In this document: one piece after another, positions 31,348-36,960 of the stretch
How the letters are laid out: each line of letters starts with the position of its first letter
How positions within the stretch are numbered: the first letter of the stretch is position 1
Origin: Bacteroidaceae bacterium
GTDB lineage: Bacteria > Bacteroidota > Bacteroidia > Bacteroidales > Bacteroidaceae
NCBI GenBank assembly: GCA_017464815.1
Contig: JAFTYI010000001.1
Location: 1-36,960 of the forward strand
Direction of reading: 5' to 3'
Length of the DNA: 36,960 bases
Position numbers and translations under genes: made by a program
Notes under the pieces: generated by a model
Told to the model about the DNA's origin: nothing
What the model saw: only the letters and a program-made list of their open reading frames with translations
Databases searched by the model: none

Positions 31348-32199
31348 ATGAAGAATATTTTGATAACAGGAGCCAACGGACAACTTGGCAACGAGATGCG
31401 GGTGCTCGCAGCCGGGCATCCCCAGTATACCTACTTCTTTACCGATGTAGAGGAATTGGATATTTGTGACGAACAGGCCGTCATGGACTTTGTGCAGGCC
31501 AATGCCATCGATTGCATAGTCAACTGTGCAGCTTACACTGCTGTGGATAAGGCCGAGGAGAATGTGGAATTCTGTGATAAGCTGAACCACCTTGCACCAG
31601 GCTATTTGGCCAAGGCCGCAGCCTCGCGTGGGGCGGCATTGATTCAGGTCTCCACCGATTATGTGTTTGATGGAACCAACCACATACCCTATCGTGAGAC
31701 CGAGCCCACCTGCCCCAATTCCGTGTATGGTCGCACCAAACTGGCTGGCGAGCAGGAGGCTGCCCGTTTGTGCGGGCGCACCATGGTTATCCGCACAGCG
31801 TGGTTATATTCAACCTTTGGCAACAATTTTGTGAAGACCATGATTCGCCTTGGCCGTGAGAAAGAGCAGTTGGGTGTCATCTTCGACCAGATTGGCACTC
31901 CCACCTATGCCCGCGATCTTGCTTGTGCCATCTATGCCGCTATAGCCAAGGATGTGCCTGCCGGCATATTCCACTTCAGCAACGAGGGCGTCTGCTCGTG
32001 GTACGATTTCACCCGTGCCATCCATCGCTTGGCGGGCATCACCACCTGCCGTGTGCGTCCGCTCCACACCGAGGAATATCCCACGCCTGCTGCCCGTCCG
32101 CATTACTCCGTACTGGATAAGACCAAGATAAAAGAGACCCTTGCCATCGAGATCCCCTATTGGGAGGATTCGTTGCAGGAGTGCATCAGGCAATTGTAA
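31348..32199 (+). CDS. rfbD: dTDP-4-dehydrorhamnose reductase
   Basis: This 283-residue short-chain dehydrogenase makes the last step of dTDP-L-rhamnose synthesis, reducing dTDP-4-keto-rhamnose with NAD(P)H in the cytoplasm. The Rossmann motif GANGQLG (8-14), STDYVFDG (102-109) and the catalytic Y127-x3-K131 are present. ATG at 31348 directly follows an in-frame GTG and is taken as the start. rfbA, rfbB and rfbC are not in this window, so the pathway is split. Rhamnose would feed surface polysaccharides such as the capsule encoded to the right. Confidence 0.95.
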   Translation: MKNILITGANGQLGNEMRVLAAGHPQYTYFFTDVEELDICDEQAVMDFVQANAIDCIVNCAAYTAVDKAEENVEFCDKLNHLAPGYLAKAAASRGAALIQVSTDYVFDGTNHIPYRETEPTCPNSVYGRTKLAGEQEAARLCGRTMVIRTAWLYSTFGNNFVKTMIRLGREKEQLGVIFDQIGTPTYARDLACAIYAAIAKDVPAGIFHFSNEGVCSWYDFTRAIHRLAGITTCRVRPLHTEEYPTPAARPHYSVLDKTKIKETLAIEIPYWEDSLQECIRQL

Positions 32200-32230
32200 T
32201 CCGTGTATTCCCAGTGCCGCATGGAAAACC

Positions 32231-32255
32231 GTGTAATCTGTGTAATCCGTGCCTA
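32231..32255. repeat. dispersed repeat half-element, copy 2
   Basis: This 25-bp GTGTAATCT/GTGTAATCC sequence ending GTGCCTA matches the right arm of the hairpin at 29822-29846 with one difference. The left arm is degenerate or lost. It lies 16 bp before the prfC ATG. Confidence 0.6.
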
Positions 32256-32271
32256 AAACAATAAAAAAGAA

Positions 32272-33840
32272 ATGAACCAAGAAATAGAAAGAAGAAGAAC
32301 CTTTGCGATTATCGCCCACCCCGATGCGGGTAAGACATCGTTGACCGAGAAACTCCTCCTCTTCGGAGGTCAGATACAAGTGGCAGGAGCCGTCAAGAGT
32401 AACAAAATCAAGAAAACAGCCACTTCTGACTGGATGGACATCGAGAAACAACGTGGAATCTCGGTGACCACCTCTGTGATGGAGTTCGACTATCACGACT
32501 ATAAGATCAACATCCTCGACACACCGGGTCACCAGGATTTTGCCGAAGACACCTACCGCACACTCACCGCCGTAGACTCAGTAATCATCGTGGTGGATGG
32601 TGCCAAGGGTGTGGAGACACAGACGCGCAAACTGATGGAAGTGTGCCGCATGCGCAACACGCCCGTCATCATCTTCGTCAACAAGATGGACCGCGAGGCC
32701 AAAGACCCTTTCGACCTGTTGGATGAATTGGAGGAAGAACTCCACATCCATGTGCGCCCCCTGACATGGCCCATCGAGAGCGGCGAGCGCTTCAAGGGAG
32801 TCTACAATCTCTACGAACACAACCTCAACCTGTTCCAGCCCTCCAAGCAAGTGGTGGCCGAGAAGGTGGCGGTGGATATCAATACCGAAGAGTTGGATAA
32901 CCAGATAGGTTCCGACCTTGCCGACCGCTTGCGTGGCGAGTTGGAATTGTTGGAAGGTGTTTATCCTGAGTTTGAGACAACAGAATACCTTAAGGGAGAG
33001 TTGGCCCCCGTCTTCTTCGGTTCGGCATTGAACAATTTCGGTGTGGAGGAACTCCTTAACACATTCGTCGAGATAGCCCCCAGTCCCCGTCCCACCAAGA
33101 CGGAGGAGCGCGAGGTCAGTCCCGATGAAGAGAAGTTCACCGGCTTCATCTTCAAGATTACGGCCAACATCGACCCCAACCACCGTTCCTGCATTGCCTT
33201 CTGCAAAGTCTGTTCAGGCAAGTTCTCGCGCAACACACCCTACTATCATGTGCGCCACGACAAGACGATGCGTTTCTCTAGCCCCACGCAGTTCATGGCT
33301 CAGCGTAAGACCACGGTGGACGAGGCTTGGGCAGGCGACATCATCGGTCTGCCCGACAATGGAACCTTCAAGATTGGCGACACACTCACCGAGGGCGAGA
33401 AACTCCACTTCCGTGGTATTCCCAGCTTCTCGCCCGAGATGTTCAAGTACATCGAGAATGCTGACCCCATGAAGCAGAAACAGTTGGCCAAGGGCATCGA
33501 CCAATTGATGGACGAAGGTGTGGCCCAGCTCTTTGTCAACCAGTTCAACGGCCGCAAGCTCATCGGCACCGTCGGCCAGCTTCAGTTCGAGGTCATTCAG
33601 TATCGTCTGGAGAACGAGTACAACGCCAAGTGCCGTTGGGAACCCGTCAGCCTCTACAAAGCCTGTTGGATTGAGAGCGACGACCCCGCTCAGCTCGAAG
33701 CCTTCAAGAAACGCAAGTATCAGTATATGGCCAAAGACCGCGAAGGCCGCGACGTCTTCCTGGCCGATAGCGGATACGTACTTCAGATGGCTCAGAACGA
33801 TTTCGAGCACATCCGCTTCCATTTCACCAGCGAGTTCTGA
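32272..33840 (+). CDS. prfC: peptide chain release factor 3
   Basis: The 522-residue translational GTPase recycles RF1/RF2 from the ribosome after termination. All GTPase motifs are present: G1 AHPDAGKT (15-22), G2 around RGIS, G3 DTPGH and G4 NKMD. Domains II and III follow at full length, and the size matches bacterial RF3 (about 525-530 residues). It is a housekeeping gene that anchors this part of the window to the core chromosome, next to the recombinase and capsule start. Confidence 0.97.
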   Translation: MNQEIERRRTFAIIAHPDAGKTSLTEKLLLFGGQIQVAGAVKSNKIKKTATSDWMDIEKQRGISVTTSVMEFDYHDYKINILDTPGHQDFAEDTYRTLTAVDSVIIVVDGAKGVETQTRKLMEVCRMRNTPVIIFVNKMDREAKDPFDLLDELEEELHIHVRPLTWPIESGERFKGVYNLYEHNLNLFQPSKQVVAEKVAVDINTEELDNQIGSDLADRLRGELELLEGVYPEFETTEYLKGELAPVFFGSALNNFGVEELLNTFVEIAPSPRPTKTEEREVSPDEEKFTGFIFKITANIDPNHRSCIAFCKVCSGKFSRNTPYYHVRHDKTMRFSSPTQFMAQRKTTVDEAWAGDIIGLPDNGTFKIGDTLTEGEKLHFRGIPSFSPEMFKYIENADPMKQKQLAKGIDQLMDEGVAQLFVNQFNGRKLIGTVGQLQFEVIQYRLENEYNAKCRWEPVSLYKACWIESDDPAQLEAFKKRKYQYMAKDREGRDVFLADSGYVLQMAQNDFEHIRFHFTSEF

Positions 33841-33859
33841 TGCTTTTTAGGCGGCTTCT

Positions 33860-33985
33860 TTAGGCACGGATTGCACGGTTTTTCTTTTAGACATAAGAAC
33901 ATAAGACCATAAGTTGATTTTGTTCTTTTGTTCTTATGTCTAATATAAATCTGTCTAAAAGAAAAACCGTGTCATCCGTGCCTAA
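33860..33985. repeat. long nested hairpin repeat after prfC, copy 3
   Basis: Outer arms of 34 bp (33860-33893 and 33952-33985) pair with two mismatches; an inner pair AGACATAAGAACA/TGTTCTTATGTCT (33889-33901 and 33929-33941) is perfect. The outer arms contain the GGCACGGAT unit of the other copies. It separates prfC from the recombinase gene and could end transcription in both directions. Confidence 0.85.
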
Positions 33986-33998
33986 TATTCGTCCAAAT

Positions 33999-34042
33999 AA
34001 TAGTTAATTATGAATGTTCATTACTCATATTAATTAACTATT
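33999..34042 (+). promoter_or_regulatory. hairpin abutting the recombinase start codon
   Basis: A perfect 12-bp inverted repeat, AATAGTTAATTA (33999-34010) and TAATTAACTATT (34031-34042), ends immediately before the ATG at 34043 with a 20-base loop. If transcribed, the stem would cover the ribosome-binding region, which could limit recombinase synthesis. Confidence 0.6.
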
Positions 34043-35014
34043 ATGGAATCAGTAAAATCAAAATTCAATTCCTCCACAATGTGGGGGAACAGTGGACGTG
34101 TTTACCGTCGTTTGCGAGGCAAGTGTACAGTGTTTGGCTACATGCAGAAAGTGATAGCCCGATACGTAAGTTTGGGACAATTCCGCACGAGCGAGACCTA
34201 TTCCTCCACGCTCAATAGTTTTCGTCGGTTTCGCGAAGGTGTCGACTTGGACATGCAGGATGTTGATGCCAGGCAGATGGAGGCATACGAGACTCATCTC
34301 AGACACAATGGTCTGTCGCCCAACACCGTCTCTTTCTACCTGAAACATTTGAGGGCGGTTTACAATCGTGCTGTCGACGAAGGGCTTGTGATCGACAGGC
34401 AACCATTCAAGCGGGTTACCACTTCCGTTTCCAAAACCCCCAAGCGTGCGCTTTCCCTGCAGGTCATCAGGCAGCTCAAGGCCATGAATCTTTCCCATGA
34501 TTCCCCCCGATGTTTCGCACGCGATATATTCCTGTTCAGTTTCTACACCCGTGGCATGTCATTTGTCGACATTGCTTACCTTCAAAAGAAGAATCTCAAG
34601 GGCGGAATCTTGTCCTATTGTCGGCGGAAGACCCACCAACGGCTCTCCATCCATTGGGAGGACTGCATGCAGGAGATCGTTGACCGTCATAGTGCCGACA
34701 ATGATTCCCCCTATCTTTTCCCCATACTATCTCCCTGTGGTGGAAGTTCCAGAAAACGTTATCTGAGTGTGATGTGCCGTGTCAACAGGCATCTCAAGCA
34801 ATTGGGAAAAGAGTTGGGTGTGCACCAACCGCTCACCATGTATTGTGCCCGCCATTCATGGGCAAGCATTGCTCACGAAAGAGGAATTCCCCTTTCCGTC
34901 ATCAGCGAGGGTATGGGCCACGATTCCGAGAAGACCACACAGATATACCTCGCCTCACTCAAGACAGAGGTGATTGATAAAGCCAACAGGAAAATCCTGA
35001 ATTTGCTGTGTTGA
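34043..35014 (+). CDS. tyrosine recombinase, likely invertase of the adjacent promoter
   Basis: The 323-residue protein has a SAM-like core-binding domain (about 30-125) and a catalytic domain with R170 (YTRG), K196, Y267-x2-R270 (YCARHSW), H293 (GMGHD) and nucleophile Y302 (IYLAS). Tyr in place of the first His of the usual HxxR is normal in Bacteroidetes recombinases. It lies 45 bp before an inverted repeat flanking a promoter, as do the locus-specific recombinases of Bacteroides capsule loci. It is not next to attachment sites or phage genes, so a resident invertase is more likely than a mobile-element integrase. Confidence 0.88.
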   Translation: MESVKSKFNSSTMWGNSGRVYRRLRGKCTVFGYMQKVIARYVSLGQFRTSETYSSTLNSFRRFREGVDLDMQDVDARQMEAYETHLRHNGLSPNTVSFYLKHLRAVYNRAVDEGLVIDRQPFKRVTTSVSKTPKRALSLQVIRQLKAMNLSHDSPRCFARDIFLFSFYTRGMSFVDIAYLQKKNLKGGILSYCRRKTHQRLSIHWEDCMQEIVDRHSADNDSPYLFPILSPCGGSSRKRYLSVMCRVNRHLKQLGKELGVHQPLTMYCARHSWASIAHERGIPLSVISEGMGHDSEKTTQIYLASLKTEVIDKANRKILNLLC

Positions 35015-35059
35015 AGAGAGGGGGGTAAACTGGTAAAGTGAAGGCCTTTTTCCTTTTGA

Positions 35060-35257
35060 CAATCTTCTCGGAGAAGATTGATATATCTTGTTTATGCACT
35101 GAATAATAATTGCTTAGAGGTGCAAGATGGGAAAATTAACATTTTTCCCTAAACAAAAAGATTCAAAAAGCCGCATATTTTTTCTTTAAAAGGTACATTG
35201 TTTGAACTATTTTTCTTACCTTTGCGGCAGATATATCAATCTTCTCCGAGGAGATTG
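35060..35257. promoter_or_regulatory. invertible promoter segment of the capsule locus
   Basis: Inverted arms of 28 bp (35060-35087 and 35230-35257, one mismatch) flank 142 bp. Each arm contains a near-perfect 10+1+10 palindrome, CAATCTTCTC-G-GAGAAGATTG, suitable as a recombinase core site. Inside, TACCTTTG (35217-35224) is a -7 element reading rightward to upxY; the -33 element is unclear. As sequenced, the promoter faces upxY, the expressed orientation. Inversion would turn it toward the recombinase. Confidence 0.85.
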
Positions 35258-35272
35258 ACAGATGAACGTGAT

Positions 35273-35392
35273 ATGGTAACGGCCAAAGTTCAAAGTCCTT
35301 TTATTGGGGATTTTGAAATCGGGAAAAGAGTTAACGTCCTGATGCTTAGAGGGATAATCGAGCGTCGGGGAGCCAAAGGAACGCTCTTTTAA
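35273..35392 (+). CDS. possible 39-codon leader ORF upstream of upxY
   Basis: ATG at 35273 opens a short frame (MVTAKVQSPFIG at its start) in the transcript leader. Its TAA (35390-35392) falls in the T-run of the hairpin at 35360-35390. The sequence has no recognisable family. It may be a regulatory leader peptide or chance. Confidence 0.3.
   Translation: MVTAKVQSPFIGDFEIGKRVNVLMLRGIIERRGAKGTLF
35360..35390 (+). terminator. putative attenuator in the upxY leader
   Basis: GAGCGT (35360-35365) pairs with ACGCTC (35381-35386), followed by TTTT. It lies about 130 bases after the expected transcription start and 40-50 bases before upxY. UpxY proteins are known to prevent early termination in the leader of their own operon, so this is a candidate target. 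The stem is only 6 bp. Confidence 0.45.
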
Positions 35393-35441
35393 TTCGGAAA
35401 GGCCACCTGTAATCTTCTGAAATTTTGTATTGATTCCTAAG

Positions 35442-36020
35442 GTGAGTGAAGAAAAGTCATCAGTGAGCGGTAGTGAGAAATCTGCATGGTTTGCCATGAG
35501 TGCAACTTTTGGCAGAGAGCTCAAGGCTAAAGATTATCTCGACAGTCACGATGTCGAGTGCTTCATTCCCATGAAGTACACGATGGTGGGTGACAAGAAA
35601 AAGGTGAAAGTCCGCAAACTGGTTCCCGCCATTCACAATCTCCTGTTTGTCCATGCAACCAAACAGCGTATTCAGGCATTAAAGTCCGGCTTGAGCTATC
35701 TTCAATACCTCACAATGCCCGTGGATGGGCGTAATGTTCCCATCACAGTTCCTGAAAACCAGATGCAGCAGTTCATCACCGTCTGCAACACCTACGACGA
35801 CAAATTGGTTTATCTTTCTCCCGATGAGATTAATCTCGATGAAGGCACACCCGTAAAAATCATCGGTAGTGCCTTCGATGGAGTAGAGGGCACCTTTGTC
35901 AGGGTGAAAAAGGGGCGCAAAAAGCAAGTCGTCGTGTCGGTACAAGGTGTCGCTGCCGTAATGATAGCTAAGTTCACGGATGGATATTTGCAACTTTTAG
36001 AACCCACATCAAACCAATAA
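35442..36020 (+). CDS. upxY: UpxY-family transcription antiterminator
   Basis: The protein (192 residues from GTG 35442; a TTG at 35430 adds four) is a NusG-like factor. The NusG N-terminal domain begins at AWFAMSATFGRELKAKDYL, and a KOW-type end is seen in GTPVKIIGSAFDGVEGTFVRVKKG. The start must lie upstream of the ATG at 35497, because the tryptophan strand before it is part of the domain. UpxY proteins, as first gene of Bacteroides capsule operons, let RNA polymerase read through the leader in cis. Its place right after an invertible promoter and before upxZ is diagnostic. Confidence 0.93.
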   Translation: MSEEKSSVSGSEKSAWFAMSATFGRELKAKDYLDSHDVECFIPMKYTMVGDKKKVKVRKLVPAIHNLLFVHATKQRIQALKSGLSYLQYLTMPVDGRNVPITVPENQMQQFITVCNTYDDKLVYLSPDEINLDEGTPVKIIGSAFDGVEGTFVRVKKGRKKQVVVSVQGVAAVMIAKFTDGYLQLLEPTSNQ

Positions 36021-36024
36021 TTTT

Positions 36025-36426
36025 ATGAATACATCTTCCTGTAGGCACAATGCTTCGTTGGTCAGTCTCAACACCCTGTTGACCACCCGTTTGGGTAAAA
36101 TCATGCAGAAAGAGTCACACAACGACAACCGCATCCACCTCTACGAAACGGGTGAATACTGGGTAGGGTTCGACAAGTCAGCTTACACGCTGGAACAGTT
36201 TGGTCGCGGTTTCAGCCAGACGACCGTCCTTCGTGTCCCTGGTTTCTCATTGCCCATTGTCATGTGCAGCATTCATCACAATCAGATTGACGACATACAT
36301 CGCAAGCATGTGATGGCCAAGAGCACCTTGAACTACCTTCAGTTCATCACCCGTCCCATCGACACCCCTTCTTACGACAAGTGGTACAACAACTACCTTC
36401 TCGAAAGCCTGGCATTGTATGAGTGA
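36025..36426 (+). CDS. upxZ: UpxZ-family inhibitor of heterologous UpxY proteins
   Basis: The 133-residue protein matches UpxZ, the second gene of Bacteroides capsule operons, in size, position (4 bp after upxY) and sequence style (GEYWVGFDKSAYTLEQFGRG, FITRPIDTPSYDKWY). UpxZ proteins block UpxY of other capsule loci in the same cell, so usually one polysaccharide is made at a time. No signal peptide or membrane segment is visible. Confidence 0.9.
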   Translation: MNTSSCRHNASLVSLNTLLTTRLGKIMQKESHNDNRIHLYETGEYWVGFDKSAYTLEQFGRGFSQTTVLRVPGFSLPIVMCSIHHNQIDDIHRKHVMAKSTLNYLQFITRPIDTPSYDKWYNNYLLESLALYE

Positions 36427-36823
36427 TGAGGCGTTGCAAGGGCAAGGTCTCAGGTTTCAAGTTCAATCATCCGCATGAGCTAACTGCCGCATGGCCCCCG
36501 GCATTTAGCGAAGAAACGTTAAGAAAATCGTATATTTTTTCGTTAAGAACGAGAAACCGTTAATGAATCTTTTATGTACTCGCGCCGCATGGGATAACGC
36601 GCCGCATGGCCTCCGGCATTAGGCGAAATGGCGTTAAGCGAGGAGGTACAAAATCCGTTAAAAACGAGGTTCCGTTCAAGCGCAGCGCGTTTAAGCTCGT
36701 TTAGGATTTTGTGCCGACGAGTAGCCATTTCGGTGTAGCCGGCAGTTTTCCTTCTTTGTTATCTTTCTTTCTTTTGCTGCCAAAAGGAAGAAAGTAAAGA
36801 GTAAAATAATAAACTTACAACTT
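36427..36823. repeat. repeat-rich non-coding gap after upxZ
   Basis: GCCGCATGGCCYCCGGCATT occurs at 36486 and again at 36601, 115 bp apart, each followed by GCGAA and a CGTTAAG. From 36624 to 36731 the sequence forms a long interrupted inverted repeat: CGAAATGGC with GCCATTTCG, CAAAATCC with GGATTTTG, and AACGAG with CTCGTT. CGTTAA recurs six times. An open frame of 61 codons on the minus strand here looks spurious. No gene is supported. Confidence 0.6.
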
Positions 36824-36960
36824 ATGCAAAACACCTTCTGCAACCTCTTTGGCAAAGAGGCCCAACACCATATCTTCTCCCCCTACCGTGTCTGCCCCTT
36901 AGGCGCACATGTCGACCACCAACACGGTCTTGTCACCGGTTTTGCCTTCGACATGGGAGT
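36824..36960 (+). CDS. galactokinase-like GHMP sugar kinase, partial (5' end only)
   Basis: From ATG at 36824, 45 codons are visible before the window ends. The segment FSPYRVCPLGAHVDHQHG is the N-terminal galactokinase signature (usual form APGRVNLIGEHTDYNGG), with Arg, Gly, His and Asp at the sugar-binding positions conserved. It would phosphorylate a galactose-type sugar, probably as a precursor for the polysaccharide of this locus. The rest lies outside, so the substrate cannot be judged. Confidence 0.75.
   Translation, partial: MQNTFCNLFGKEAQHHIFSPYRVCPLGAHVDHQHGLVTGFAFDMG

Noticed and set aside
34043-35014. Integrase of a mobile element
   Set aside because: No attachment sites, tRNA target, relaxase or phage genes are near; the adjacent inverted promoter and upxY explain it better.
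36543-36728. 61-codon minus-strand open frame after upxZ
   Set aside because: It lies wholly inside the interrupted palindrome and repeats, with no recognisable family.

Overview
The window is chromosomal DNA from a member of the Bacteroidales, probably a Bacteroidaceae gut commensal; the genus cannot be fixed from sequence alone. The evidence is a SusC/D/E/F starch-uptake operon, -7 elements of the Bacteroidales TAnnTTTG type, surface lipoproteins with acidic residues after the lipidated Cys, and a capsule-locus start with an invertible promoter, UpxY and UpxZ.

Layout. (1) 1-7200, minus strand, AT-rich: a three-gene restriction/defence-type cassette (PLD-SNF2 helicase, DUF1016/PDDEXK nuclease, Eco57I-type adenine methyltransferase that runs off the left edge) behind a good promoter. 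(2) 7390-8180: decayed RhuM-Fic gene with a second copy of the same promoter. (3) 8200-8890: no gene; a 50-bp inverted repeat, an 8-unit phased CTTAAG array and a hairpin repeat. (4) 8890-17666, minus strand, GC-richer: glycoside hydrolase operon malQ-pulA-susB-susA. (5) 17667-18220: divergent control region with a perfect 16-bp LacI-type palindrome and a second 22-bp phased array. (6) 18221-25586, plus strand: susC-susD-susE-susF, then a strong terminator. No SusG-type surface amylase and no SusR follow. (7) 25587-26450: a third 22-bp phased array, the 3' end of a degraded group II intron (maturase C-terminus plus domains V and VI), and a consensus promoter. (8) 26453-33840, plus strand: a lipoprotein/DUF5723 barrel pair, LysE-type exporter, DUF4924 protein, rfbD and prfC, with dispersed hairpin repeats between them. 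(9) 34043-36960: tyrosine recombinase, invertible promoter in the orientation that reads toward upxY, a leader with a putative attenuator, upxY, upxZ, a repeat-rich gap, and the start of a galactokinase-like GHMP kinase.

How it works together. Starch would be bound and taken up at the surface by SusCDEF. SusA (neopullulanase), SusB (alpha-glucosidase) and PulA (debranching) carry signal peptides and would act in the periplasm, while the GH77 glucanotransferase lacks one and should be cytoplasmic. The divergent promoters and shared operator suggest joint control. The right end is a phase-variable surface polysaccharide switch: recombinase, invertible promoter, antiterminator UpxY and its trans-inhibitor UpxZ.

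The most unusual signal is a set of three intergenic arrays with different unit sequences but the same 21-22-bp period, sitting at the left edge, the middle and the right edge of the starch locus.
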